This document shows, one piece after another, positions 44,701 through 53,207 of a DNA stretch of 64,000 nucleotides; position 1 is the stretch's first letter, and every line of letters starts with the position of its first letter. The translations under genes were made by a program, and so were the position numbers. Under the pieces are notes generated by a model. It ran no database searches. It had not been told where the DNA came from and worked only from the letters and a program-made list of their open reading frames with translations. Origin of the DNA: Planctomycetota bacterium (GTDB taxonomy: Bacteria > Planctomycetota > UBA1135 > UBA2386); the NCBI GenBank assembly GCA_016713175.1, contig JADJPQ010000012.1, forward strand, positions 186,001 to 250,000, in the 5' to 3' direction.

Positions 44701-46647
44701 GGCCAGTCCGAGGCGGCGTTCGCGACGCAGCTGCCGTTCCACGTCGAGTGCAAGCTGCCGGTCGAGGTAGCGGCCGGCGACGTGTTGGAGGTTCCGATCG
44801 CGGTGACGATGACCAACGGCGATGCGGTGGCGGCGACGGTCGAAGTCGCTGTGCAGGGGCCGCTGGCACTGCGGGGCGCGGCGCGGGCCGAGGTCGCGCT
44901 GATCGCGGGTCGTGGTCGGCACCTCGCCGAACTGCGCGTGCCGGACACCACCGGCACCGCGACGATCACCGTGCGGGCGGCGTGCGGTGGCTTCCAGGAT
45001 GTCCTGGAACGTACGCTCGTGGTGGCGCCGCGCGGCTTCCCGCAGGTGCGTTCGTTTGCCGGCACGCTGACTGCGGCGGCACCGGCGACGGTGCGCATCA
45101 ACCTGCCGGCCGCGGCCCTGCCCGGCTCGGGCCGCCTGACGCTGCGCGTGTTCCCGTCGCCGCTCGCGGGCCTGGTGCAGGGGTTGCAGGGCATCCTGCG
45201 CGAGCCGTGTGGTTGCTTCGAGCAGGCAAGTTCGAGCAACTACCCGAACGTGATGGCGCTCGCGCTGATGCAGGCGACCGGTGACGACGTGCCGGCGATC
45301 GCGATGCGCGCGCGGGAACTGTTGCCCAAGGGCTACGCCAGGATCACCGGCTACGAGTGCAAGGAACGCGGCTACGAGTGGTTCGGCGGCGACCCGGGCC
45401 ACGAGGCGCTGTCGGCCTACGGCCTGTTGCAGTTCCACGACATGGCGAAGGTCCATCCGGTCGACGCCGCGATGGTCGAACGCACGCGCCTGTGGCTGCT
45501 GGCGCGGCGTGATGGCGAGGGCGGCTACCGGCGCAATGCGCGGGCGCTCGACTCGTTCGGTCGCGCGCCGCAGCCGGTCACCGATGCGTACGTGACCTAC
45601 GCGCTGCTCTACTCGGGCGCGCCGCGAGCGGAACTCGGTCGCGAGATCGAACGGCTGGCGCAGCGCGCGGCGGCCACGGACGACGCCTACGAACTGGCGC
45701 TCGCGGCCCTCGGCCTCGGTGCCGCCGCCGATACGCGGGCGACCGCGGCCCGGGCGCGGCTCCTGGGGATGCAGCAGCCGGACGGCAGTCTGCGCGGCAG
45801 CACGACCAGCATCACCAGCAGTGGCGGCAACGACCTCGCGGTCGAGACCACGTCGTTCGCGATCCTGGCGTGGCTCGAAGCCGGCGAGGCTGCGGCGCTG
45901 CGCGGCGCGGCGGCGCAGGCGGTGCGCTGGCTGCAGGCGCAACGTTCCGCCAGCGGCACCTACGGCGCCACCCAGGCCACCGTCGGTGCGCTGCGGGCGC
46001 TGACGGCCTACGCCGAGCGCAGCCGTGGCATGACGGGCGACGGCACGGTCATCGTGTTCGTCGGCGCGAAGAAGCTGCAGGAACGCGCGTTCACAGCCGG
46101 TCAGGCGGAGGCGGTGACGTTCGAGTTGTGGGACGCGCTGCCGCCAGGCGAGCACGAACTGCGGATCGAACTCGGCGGCGGCGGCGGCGGCCAGGAACTG
46201 CCCTGGGCCTGCGACCTGCGTTATCACGGCGAGCTGCCGGCGGACGATCCGGCGGCCAAGGTCGCGATCGCGACCCGCCTGCTGACCGATCGCGTCGACG
46301 AGGGTCGCACGGTGGCGATCGAGGTCGTCGTCGGCAACCGGACCGCCGACGGGCAGCCGATGACCATTGCCGTGATCGGCCTGCCTGCCGGCGTCGACGT
46401 GCCGACCAGCGTGCTCGACGACCAGAAGAAGGCGGGTGCGTTCGATCTGTGGGAACTGCGCGGCCGCGAACTGGCCTTGTATTGGCGCGGTCTGGCGCCG
46501 AAGGCCGAACAGCGCGTGCTGCTCGACGCCATCGCCGCGGTGCCGGGCACCACGTCGGGGCCGAGTTCGCGGGCCTGTCTCTACTACACGCCGGCGGCGG
46601 TGCGCTGGGCCAGCCCGCTGCGGATCACGGTGACGGCGGTGAAGTAG
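41698..46647 (+). CDS. Alpha-2-macroglobulin-like protein with anti-sigma-like N terminus
   Basis: A 1649-residue membrane protein. Residues about 1-80 are soluble and acidic, like the cytosolic part of anti-sigma factors. A transmembrane segment follows (about 96-116, LAGAAAAAALVAGIAGSIWG). MG-type macroglobulin domains come next (TDRPVYQPGEPVFVRTVALD; KTYRPGEHGSAALAVQRLGG). Two further membrane segments lie at about 778-830, then a Gly/Pro-rich collagen-like stretch (about 895-925). The A2M core follows (CWQPLLITDATGAATTTFDT). The thioester motif GCFEQ keeps Cys1173 and Gln1176. An alpha/alpha toroid and a receptor-binding-like end complete it. Bacterial A2Ms trap proteases by covalent capture. 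The mid-protein membrane segments and the sigma-linked N terminus are unusual. Confidence 0.88.
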   Translation: MNHDPDPIPPAELDRLEQELLELHFGCHPEPEALAARLAAEPALRVLQQEVLRRAAVLTAVATPAAASLVLDPTGAAISRPWQPGYWRNPWRRLAGAAAAAALVAGIAGSIWGYRELQRDQVRREQCHVTVAAPRAVPVGVPWSFTVDCLDAAGAPKAGEVSWRVVAQDGSELASGERSVRGRDVIALPAGLASPRRVELTAVHAHGEAKHTLEFDAQATAPLEHVSTDRPVYQPGEPVFVRTVALDRVTLQPTPLVGSALLRVLDPKGAVVHQTGFSLQGAPGALPSVGAPSWMVPDEVAGGEFVLEVASPENLFPPERLPIVVRRYEAPRLQKELVLSRKTYRPGEHGSAALAVQRLGGGAAGGATVRGALVLDGAEVWTQAATLDADGRARFRFEVPKQVQRGAARFVAQITDGGVVETAVEPFVVPTGEIRLVAFPEGGELVAGVENRVYFEAQDLLGRPVECVGVLVDEHDAKVATFASQHQGRAVVAFTPMAGVAYRVRTPGLPEPLALPPARERGIALRALGDQVEAGAPVRVAVAGRGDGPWVVGVFARGVLLGQTAVRPGDDGTVAQAVEIAVPEVAAGVLRVTVFDRQLRPVAERLVRRLAQQRLAIELTPARAAVVPGATQTVAVRTRNERGEPIAAVVGLTVSDAATLELGDEPRVGLLDQALLFADVERLEDLGDWFFGREHAARHVDLLLGTRGWRRFVWQGDDASKQRIAAAGTGAASEWAKGQHLREGFMQVPQVASNRAAVDAIVSMAADEVWRSRRTFEQVLAIALLALLAFVLGEGLVAVVTRQPRPWLKLVGCGVPAVLATIAAFAWPQERALVQLAVDDFVLAPAAAPMALGERGQRADAAAGDRAGVDDFHLGAAARGVARFHGGDAGAGVRVPPLPGRMRPAGGPAGPAGPASPGPIGPRGGAFAREAFRVARLGQSHLIQYAHRHIAADQRADRTPTICWQPLLITDATGAATTTFDTSAAVTTWRIHADAHGGGRVGQSEAAFATQLPFHVECKLPVEVAAGDVLEVPIAVTMTNGDAVAATVEVAVQGPLALRGAARAEVALIAGRGRHLAELRVPDTTGTATITVRAACGGFQDVLERTLVVAPRGFPQVRSFAGTLTAAAPATVRINLPAAALPGSGRLTLRVFPSPLAGLVQGLQGILREPCGCFEQASSSNYPNVMALALMQATGDDVPAIAMRARELLPKGYARITGYECKERGYEWFGGDPGHEALSAYGLLQFHDMAKVHPVDAAMVERTRLWLLARRDGEGGYRRNARALDSFGRAPQPVTDAYVTYALLYSGAPRAELGREIERLAQRAAATDDAYELALAALGLGAAADTRATAARARLLGMQQPDGSLRGSTTSITSSGGNDLAVETTSFAILAWLEAGEAAALRGAAAQAVRWLQAQRSASGTYGATQATVGALRALTAYAERSRGMTGDGTVIVFVGAKKLQERAFTAGQAEAVTFELWDALPPGEHELRIELGGGGGGQELPWACDLRYHGELPADDPAAKVAIATRLLTDRVDEGRTVAIEVVVGNRTADGQPMTIAVIGLPAGVDVPTSVLDDQKKAGAFDLWELRGRELALYWRGLAPKAEQRVLLDAIAAVPGTTSGPSSRACLYYTPAAVRWASPLRITVTAVK

Positions 46648-46788
46648 CGGCGCGCTCGCAGCGGCCGGATCGGTCCCGAGCGATCACCCCGACCTGTTCG
46701 TCGCGATCACGGGCAAGCATGGTCCGCAGTGGTTCGAGCTGGACTTCGCCAACACCCAACCGACGGAGTCAACGGACCACGCCGCCGC

Positions 46789-47226
46789 TCACGGGGCGCT
46801 GGGCGTCCCCACCCGCTCCGTGACGAGCACGCGCCCCCGCGCGCCGACCGCCGTCGTCCCGCTCGACGTGCAGAGGCGGCCGTACAGATCCACCACACGC
46901 GTCCTTGGCTTCGATGTCGGCCGCACGGCCGCCACCAGCCACTCGAGCTTCAGCGCATCGTCCGCCAACACCGCCGCGCGGAAACGGAACGCGAACTCGA
47001 GCCCCACCATGTCCGCGTCGCGCGAGAAGTGCGTGGCGGCAAGCCCCATCAAGAGCGCGCTCGTCTGCGGTCCGCTCGCCACGATCCCCCCGTACCGCGA
47101 GGCCCGCGCGTACGCCACGTCGTGGTGCAGGGGGTTCTCGTCCCCCGCGGCCCGAGCGAAGGCGGAGATCGAGGCGGCGTCGATGGCGAGCCGCGCGGAG
47201 AAGCGCTGGTGGGGACGGACGTCCAT
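46789..47226 (-). CDS. MaoC-like (R)-hydratase family protein
   Basis: A 145-residue hot-dog-fold protein: QRFSARLAIDAASISAFARA, then the hydratase-2 motif AGDENPLHHDVAYARAS (Asp and His of the dyad), RYGGIVASGPQTSALLMGLA and GLEFAFRFRAAVLADDALKL. It probably hydrates an enoyl-CoA or a related thioester; the substrate is unknown. The start is ATG at 47226. No fatty-acid genes are adjacent. The preceding 141 bases after the A2M stop carry no gene I can support. Confidence 0.8.
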   Translation of the reverse strand: MDVRPHQRFSARLAIDAASISAFARAAGDENPLHHDVAYARASRYGGIVASGPQTSALLMGLAATHFSRDADMVGLEFAFRFRAAVLADDALKLEWLVAAVRPTSKPRTRVVDLYGRLCTSSGTTAVGARGRVLVTERVGTPSAP

Positions 47227-47303
47227 GCCGTCGCGAGCATCGGGCCTGCTGCATCGCCCGGCAAGGAGCGCGACGGCTGGTTGTCGCTACTGCGCGATCA
47301 CCA

Positions 47304-47336
47304 GCGGGTCAGCGAACGCGCGTTCCCGCTGTAGCC
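47304..47336 (+). repeat. 33-base near-copy of the 3' end of the second E1 alpha gene
   Basis: Matches 35511-35543 at 30 of 33 bases, including 19 identical bases through the stop codon (GCGCGTTCCCGCTGTAGCC). In frame it would read QRVSERAFPL and stop, against KRVNDGAFPL and stop in E1 alpha. It lies in the 147-base gap upstream of the MaoC-like gene, on the opposite strand. It may be the last piece of a lost E1-alpha-like gene. Confidence 0.5.
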
Positions 47337-47373
47337 AACTCGCGGCGGCGAGCCGCACCGACGCAGGCCCACC

Positions 47374-49197
47374 TCATGGATTCATCCACGGCGGCTGCCG
47401 GATGTCGCCCGGACCAGGATAGCCGGCGAACTCGAACACGAACGGCAGGTGCACGCCGAGCTCGCCACCGATCGTCTGGATCCCGGCGATGACCCCCGCG
47501 GCCTGACCGATCAGGCCGTGATGCTGATCCCGGGCGTGGATCAGCTGCGGGCCGCCGACCGGCGACGGATTGACGATCATCGCCTCCAGGTAGGAGAACG
47601 AATCGGCGCGGAAGCGGATCCCGGCAAAGCGCTGACTGCCGGTCCAGGCGCCATTCGGATCGTAGAACGCAAAGGCGTGCGCACCGATGTTGCCGACGCT
47701 GTGGTTGGCGAACGTGATGTAGCTCGGCAGTTGCATGGCCACATCGTGCAGCACCAGCGGCGCCATCTTGGTCCGCACGCCGTTGACCAGCCAGCCGCTG
47801 GCGTGTTCGCGGCCACCGGCGCCATGCAGCAGTTCGCCCCACATCTCGAGACCGCCAAGCGGGTCGGTCTCGTCGGCCCGATTCGCCCAGCCGATGACGC
47901 CGCCGCCACAGGCACGGACTTCCACCGAGCAGCGCCGCACGTTGGTCGGGAATCCCGGACTCGCGGGCTGGCCGCGACCGATCAGCAGCGATTGCCAGCG
48001 CGGCAACGACACGATCGTGTCCGAACCCAGCAGTGCGCCCGTGGGGCCGAAGTAGTCGACCGTCACCGGGCCGGCCTCGGTGACCTCGACGTTCGTCAAC
48101 CCCATCGTCGAGTCGATCAGCGCCGGGAACTGAGGTGCGACGGGCCGGTCGGTCAGTTCGGGATTCACCAGCACGTTCGTCGGCGTGTAGGCGAGCATCA
48201 TGCTGCTCATCCGGGCGCGACCGAACAACTCGCCGAGGTGTCCCGGGTGCCCCGGTTCGGCGATCGCCGCGCTCGCGAAGAAATCGAACAGCAGGGCCTC
48301 ACCGAGGAACGGCACGCCCGCCGCCGACACGACCTCGATGACGATGTCCTCGTCGGCCGCGTTGGTCACGTAGTTGCGCGCCGCGAAGAACCACGGGTCG
48401 TAGATCGTCGCCGAGCCCTGCGGCGGCAACGTGTAGAGACTCGTCAGCGGCGGTTGCGACTGCGACCGCAGCGTGACCTGCAGCGTGCTGGTCACCCGCG
48501 ACGGATTGACCAGGTTGATGAACGCGACCAGGCCGTTCAGGCTGTCGATGCCGGCACCGAGGCGGACCGGAATCGGTCCGAACGTCGCGCGGGTCGCCGC
48601 CGGTTGCAGCTCCTGCAGCGGCTGCATGCTGGCCATCGGCCGCGGCAGCGGCGCCACCACCGGATTGCCGGTGTAGAGCGTCAGCGGGTCGATGCCCTGG
48701 TCGGCGCGGTAGATCGTCGCACCGACGAAGTCGCGAACCACGGAGGTCGGCGTCACCTGCACCTGCACCATGCCGATGGGCGTGGTGACCACGCTCGGAC
48801 TGACCGGCATCGTGAAGTGGCCGTTCGGCGCGATCGTCACCGCGGGGATCGTGCTGGCGACCGTGCCATCGGCCAGGCGCAGCGTGATGTCCACGGTCAA
48901 CGGTGATGCGCCGTTGGGATTGTCGACGACCACCGCCGTCTGGAACGATGCGACGTTGCCGAGCACCGGCAGCAGCACGGGCGCAAACTTGACGGCGCGG
49001 CGGTTGCCCTGCAGCGGCATGCCGGCAGTCACGTGCAGATGCTCGTAGCTGAACGGCTCGTTCGGGTCGTTGGTGACGCCGCTCGCCGTGATCGACGGTG
49101 GCGGACAGGTCAGGATCTGCGGTGTCGCCGGCCCCTGCGCCAGCAAGGCCGGCACGGCCAGGACGGGAAGGAGGACGTTTCGGGAAACACGGGTCAT
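47374..49197 (-). CDS. Large secreted protein of unknown function
   Basis: A 607-residue protein with a signal peptide (MTRVSRNVLLPVLAVPALLA). The rest is beta-rich with Asn, Thr and Val: FQTAVVVDNPNGASPLTVDI, TLRLADGTVASTIPAVTIAP, GTVDYFGPTG-like VTVDYFGPTGALLGSDTIVS, and YITFANHSVGNIGAHAFAFY. Blocks of about 130-150 residues look mutually similar, with a strand pattern ending in a gloss of the type NPS-VTSTLQVTLR or NPSPVGG. I recognise no family. Start 49197 is chosen because it gives the signal peptide. Confidence 0.65.
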   Translation of the reverse strand: MTRVSRNVLLPVLAVPALLAQGPATPQILTCPPPSITASGVTNDPNEPFSYEHLHVTAGMPLQGNRRAVKFAPVLLPVLGNVASFQTAVVVDNPNGASPLTVDITLRLADGTVASTIPAVTIAPNGHFTMPVSPSVVTTPIGMVQVQVTPTSVVRDFVGATIYRADQGIDPLTLYTGNPVVAPLPRPMASMQPLQELQPAATRATFGPIPVRLGAGIDSLNGLVAFINLVNPSRVTSTLQVTLRSQSQPPLTSLYTLPPQGSATIYDPWFFAARNYVTNAADEDIVIEVVSAAGVPFLGEALLFDFFASAAIAEPGHPGHLGELFGRARMSSMMLAYTPTNVLVNPELTDRPVAPQFPALIDSTMGLTNVEVTEAGPVTVDYFGPTGALLGSDTIVSLPRWQSLLIGRGQPASPGFPTNVRRCSVEVRACGGGVIGWANRADETDPLGGLEMWGELLHGAGGREHASGWLVNGVRTKMAPLVLHDVAMQLPSYITFANHSVGNIGAHAFAFYDPNGAWTGSQRFAGIRFRADSFSYLEAMIVNPSPVGGPQLIHARDQHHGLIGQAAGVIAGIQTIGGELGVHLPFVFEFAGYPGPGDIRQPPWMNP

Positions 49198-49322
49198 TTC
49201 GATTCTCGGTTCAAGGGAAGAGCGCACTGCGCGCGTTGCCCCGTCCCGTCACCGGCGCGGCCAGAAGTTCGCGCGAACTTCCGCGGGCCCGGCCGACGGG
49301 ATCGGGCACCGGAGTCCCACCC

Positions 49323-52300
49323 ATGCCAACCAACCGTCTCTCTCTTCCGCTGCTCGGCGTCGCGGGCGTTCTCGCCGCCGCGGTCTTGCCAACGACCGCT
49401 CGCGCGCAGGCCGAGTTCGTCAACTACGAGGTCGCCGGCGTCGCGCCGCTCGCCAGCATCCGCGTCAGCGCCCCGAACGGCACCAGCCGGCACCTGCTGC
49501 TGGTCTGCAACACCCCCGGCGATCGGCTGGAGGTCCGCGATGCCACCACGCTCGGGGCCCTCGCCAGCATTCCCACCGGCATGGCGCCGGTCACTGTCCG
49601 CTGGCACCAGGCCTCGGGCACCGCGTACGTCTGCAATTTCATCGGCGACTCGGTCACCAGGGTCGGCATCACCGCGGCCAACGGCAGCAGCGGTACACCG
49701 AACGTCCAGGTCGCGCTGCTGGCCACCACGCCGGTCGGCGATGAACCGGCGGACATCCTGTTCGTTCCGGGCACCGACGAGACGATCGTGACGCTGCGCG
49801 GACGTTCGTCGGTGACGATCCGACGCGCCGCCGACCTGTCGCCGATCCTCGACCGCCTGCCGCTGGTCGTCGCGCCGACGCTGGCCGACGACCCATGGCT
49901 CGGCGTCCGGCACCCGACGCTGATGCACCTGGCCAATGACCGGTTGCTGATCCTCGATCGCCACAGCGATGCGCCGGATTTCGGCACCCGCCGCCTCGAC
50001 CTGTTCGTCGCCGATGCGCGCTCGGCACCCGGGGGCAATCCACTGACCAACCCGGCCAGCGTCGAATACGCGATCGCGGGCCTCGGTACCGCCCACCATG
50101 CGATGGCGGTCGATCGCGCCGGCAGTCTGGCGGTGATCGTCGGCAGCAAAGGCATGGCCGAACACGCCACCGGCGAGAGCGCCGTCGCCGCACTGCCGAC
50201 GGGTTTCGTGCAGAGCTGGTTGTGGGTGGTCGATCTGGCCAGTTCGCCGATCGCCGTGCGCGCCGAGGCCGCGGGCGCGGGCCTCGACAAGCCGAGCATC
50301 AACCTGAACCGGAACTACGCGGTCCCGGGCACGGTGGCGGTCGACCCGGCGCTGGCGCTGGCCAACCCGACCGGCGTGGCGATGCTCGAGGACGCGGCCG
50401 GCGTGTTGCGCAAGCTGGTGCTCACCGCGCAGGGCTCCGACAAGGTCGCCGTGCTGGCACCGAATCCGGCCGCCGCCAGTGGCTGGCGCACGCAGCAGAT
50501 CAGCCTGCCGCCCTTGGCGGGCTACTCGCTGTCGTCACCCCAGGCGGTCGTGATCGACGAGACCACCAGCCGGGCGTTCGTGGCCTGTCGCGACAACTCG
50601 GTCGTGGTCATCGATCTGGCGGCCGCGCAAGCGACGGTGCTGAGCCGCGTGGTGGTCGGCGTCGATCCGACACCGGCGGCGATCCGGACCGGGCGACGCC
50701 TGCTGTACTCGGCCGCGGTCTCCGGGTCGGGCACGGTGTCGTGCGCGTCCTGCCACATCGATGGCCACACCGATGCGATCACCTGGGACCTGTCGAGTCC
50801 CACCGACCAGCGGCTGTTCTCGCGCACGTTCCTGGACTTGCCGGCGAACTCGACGTTCATGGACACCCGGTTCGCGCCCGACAAGGGCCCGATGGTCACG
50901 CAGACGTTGCGCGGCCTGGTCAACCATCCGGTGGCCGGCACCGCGCAGGCGATGTTCACGAACGCACCCTACCATTGGCGCGGGGATCGCCCGGGTGTGG
51001 CTGACTTCGCCGAGGCCTTCGTCGGGTTGCTGGGCGCCGCGACGGCGCCGAGCGGCGCCGAAATGGCCGAGTTCACGACGTTCGTCAACACCATCGTGCA
51101 CCCACCCAATCCCGAGCAGGCCCTCGATCGGCGCGTGGCCGGAAGCCTCGGCGGCAGTCCGGATGATCCCGCGCTCGGTTCGGGCGCGGCCCGGGGCATG
51201 AAGCTGTTCCACCAGCAGCCGGTCGTCGAGGGACTCGCCTGTGTGCACTGCCATGCGATGCCGGACGGCAGCAGCAACCGGGCCACCCAGGTGGTCTCGG
51301 CGAACGGCAGATCCCACCCACTGGAGCCGGCGGCGCTGCGCAGCATCTTCGATCGGGAAGCGGTGTTGAACCTGGGGCCGCAGGCGCCACCGGAGCCGCC
51401 CCTGTGGTTGCAGGAGACCGGGCTGTTCCACACCGGCATCGCGGTGCCGGTGGAGCCGCTCCGATCGATCAACGACTTCCTGCACCGCCGCTTCCGCGAC
51501 GACATGCCCGGTGCCACCCTCGCTGAACAAGAACTGCAGATCGCCGACGTCGTCGCGTTCGTCCGCCAGCTCGACAGCGGCACCGCGCCGCTGATCGGCC
51601 GCGCGCACACGCTGATCGCCGGCAGTGCCACCAATCAGCTCGAGTTCGACCGCATGCGCGACCAGGTGGAGCAGGCCAACGTCGGCGTGGTGGCGTGGAC
51701 CAGGCTGAACGGCGTCGCCCTCGGTTTCCGCTACGACCTCGAGCGCGCCACGTTCGTCGACGACGCTTCCGGACGAACGGTGACCTTCGCGAGCCTGCAG
51801 GCAGCAGTGGCCGCCACGCCGGCCAACGTCGTGGTGTTGCAGACCGTGCCGATCGGCAGCGAACGGCGCATCGCCGGCGGCGTCGCCACCGCACGCCGAC
51901 TGACCGGACCGGCGCCAGGCGCCATCGAGCTGTTGCCGATGGCGCCACCGACCCAGTGGGAACTCGCCGGCTCCTTGACCCGGTTGTGGAACGACACTGG
52001 CACGCACCCGTTCCTCGGACCTCGTCGCAGCCATCGCGCGATGCGCGCGATGCAGGCCGCGTTGCTGCAGGCGCTGCCGGCCTTCGATGTCGGTGTGCAC
52101 CAGCGCAAACACGAACCGCCGCGACGTTTCCGCGTCGCCGGCAACGACATCCGCCTGGGCGCCCGCCTGCGCATCGATCTGCCCACCGACACCACCACCA
52201 CCATCCCGCTCGAGCTGCCGTTGTTCCCGACCCGCCTGCTGCACAACGGCAAGCGCGTGTGGGAGACCACCGTCGAGGCCGATGCCGAACAGACGCTGAT

Positions 52301-52484
52301 GCTGCTGGTCGGCGGACCGTTCCGGGCCCGCGTCGAAGCGGTCCGGGTCGATCCGACGTCAGGCGCCGCTCTGCAGCCGGCACAGGACAACCGCTATGCC
52401 GTGACCGTCATCAACGCCACGCCGACCGGCGACCAGCCGTCGGCGGCGGTGACCGCGATCCTGCGGATCCAGGACCATCGGTGA
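49323..52484 (+). CDS. Secreted propeller / di-haem cytochrome c-type protein
   Basis: A 1053-residue exported protein. It has a signal peptide (about 1-29, ending ARAQ), a YVTN-type beta-propeller (about 30-450, for example VTVRWHQASGTAYVCNFIGD and EPADILFVPGTDETIVTLRG), and a cytochrome c region with two haem sites, CASCH (474-478) and CVHCH (640-644). A beta-rich C-terminal part of about 330 residues follows. The haem region resembles di-haem peroxidase/MauG-like modules, but a peroxidase role is not shown. It is divergent from the 607-residue secreted gene, with a 125-base gap. Confidence 0.82.
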   Translation: MPTNRLSLPLLGVAGVLAAAVLPTTARAQAEFVNYEVAGVAPLASIRVSAPNGTSRHLLLVCNTPGDRLEVRDATTLGALASIPTGMAPVTVRWHQASGTAYVCNFIGDSVTRVGITAANGSSGTPNVQVALLATTPVGDEPADILFVPGTDETIVTLRGRSSVTIRRAADLSPILDRLPLVVAPTLADDPWLGVRHPTLMHLANDRLLILDRHSDAPDFGTRRLDLFVADARSAPGGNPLTNPASVEYAIAGLGTAHHAMAVDRAGSLAVIVGSKGMAEHATGESAVAALPTGFVQSWLWVVDLASSPIAVRAEAAGAGLDKPSINLNRNYAVPGTVAVDPALALANPTGVAMLEDAAGVLRKLVLTAQGSDKVAVLAPNPAAASGWRTQQISLPPLAGYSLSSPQAVVIDETTSRAFVACRDNSVVVIDLAAAQATVLSRVVVGVDPTPAAIRTGRRLLYSAAVSGSGTVSCASCHIDGHTDAITWDLSSPTDQRLFSRTFLDLPANSTFMDTRFAPDKGPMVTQTLRGLVNHPVAGTAQAMFTNAPYHWRGDRPGVADFAEAFVGLLGAATAPSGAEMAEFTTFVNTIVHPPNPEQALDRRVAGSLGGSPDDPALGSGAARGMKLFHQQPVVEGLACVHCHAMPDGSSNRATQVVSANGRSHPLEPAALRSIFDREAVLNLGPQAPPEPPLWLQETGLFHTGIAVPVEPLRSINDFLHRRFRDDMPGATLAEQELQIADVVAFVRQLDSGTAPLIGRAHTLIAGSATNQLEFDRMRDQVEQANVGVVAWTRLNGVALGFRYDLERATFVDDASGRTVTFASLQAAVAATPANVVVLQTVPIGSERRIAGGVATARRLTGPAPGAIELLPMAPPTQWELAGSLTRLWNDTGTHPFLGPRRSHRAMRAMQAALLQALPAFDVGVHQRKHEPPRRFRVAGNDIRLGARLRIDLPTDTTTTIPLELPLFPTRLLHNGKRVWETTVEADAEQTLMLLVGGPFRARVEAVRVDPTSGAALQPAQDNRYAVTVINATPTGDQPSAAVTAILRIQDHR

Positions 52485-52594
52485 ACGGACCAACGCCATG
52501 TTGGTCCATCGTTCCCGACGTGACCGACCAACGGGCCCGGTCTATTCTGACGCGAGTGAGCGCGCCGCCGACCTGGCGCGCCCGCCCGTCCGGC

Positions 52595-53206
52595 ATGCGC
52601 CCGCAACCCAGACCCACGACTCCAGCTCCCGGCCCGGATCCGGGCTGGCGCAGCGACGACATCGCCGGCGATCACGCGTTGGTCGCCGCTTTCCTGGCGC
52701 GTGATCCGATGGCCGAAGCCGAGATCGAACGGCGGCTGCAGCTGCTCGGGCGGATGCTCGGCGGATTGAACCGACGCATGGGCGGGCCGTTGTCGGCCGC
52801 GGACCTCGAGGATGTCGCGCAGGAGACGGCGACCGTGGCGATCCGGAAGATCCGCGAACTCCCGGCCGGGGCCCCACTGGCAGCGTGGTTCTATCGCATC
52901 TGCTCGTTCGAGTTCCGCAACGCCGTCCGACGCAAGCGCCGCACCGAGGTGACGAGCCTGGACAACCATGAGCCGCTGCACCAGGACCAGACGCTTGCCC
53001 ACCTCGAACAACGGGAGTCGGTCCTGCACGCGCTCGAGCAGGTGCGACCCGATGACGCGACGACGATCCGGATGCACCACCTCGACGGCTTGACGTTCGT
53101 CGAGATCGCCGAACGGTTGCGCACGTCGGTCAACACCGTCAAGGGGCGCTACTATCGCGGCGCCGAGCAACTCCGCGGACACCTGCGCCGTGAGGGAGGC
53201 GCCTGA
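52595..53206 (+). CDS. ECF-type sigma factor of the CHAT module
   Basis: A 203-residue sigma-70-like factor. Region 2 is MAEAEIERRLQLLGRMLGGL, LSAADLEDVAQETATVAIRK and PLAAWFYRICSFEFRNAVRR. Region 4 is EQVRPDDATTIRMHHLDGLT, FVEIAERLRTSVNTVKGRYY and RGAEQLRGHLRR. An upstream GTG (52556) is an alternative start. The anti-sigma-like gene starts one base after its stop, with its ribosome site inside the sigma gene. Confidence 0.9.
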   Translation: MRPQPRPTTPAPGPDPGWRSDDIAGDHALVAAFLARDPMAEAEIERRLQLLGRMLGGLNRRMGGPLSAADLEDVAQETATVAIRKIRELPAGAPLAAWFYRICSFEFRNAVRRKRRTEVTSLDNHEPLHQDQTLAHLEQRESVLHALEQVRPDDATTIRMHHLDGLTFVEIAERLRTSVNTVKGRYYRGAEQLRGHLRREGGA

Positions 53207-53207
53207 C

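Noticed and set aside
41023..46227. A 1734-codon open frame on the minus strand antisense to the A2M gene
   Set aside because: It is Arg/Gln/His-rich with no domain pattern. It mirrors codon bias in a high-GC gene whose plus-strand frame has clear A2M motifs.
46648..46788. An open stretch reading SDHPDLFVAITGKHGPQWF downstream of the A2M gene
   Set aside because: It looks protein-like for about 30 residues but has no start of its own and soon runs antisense into the MaoC-like gene. Too short to call.
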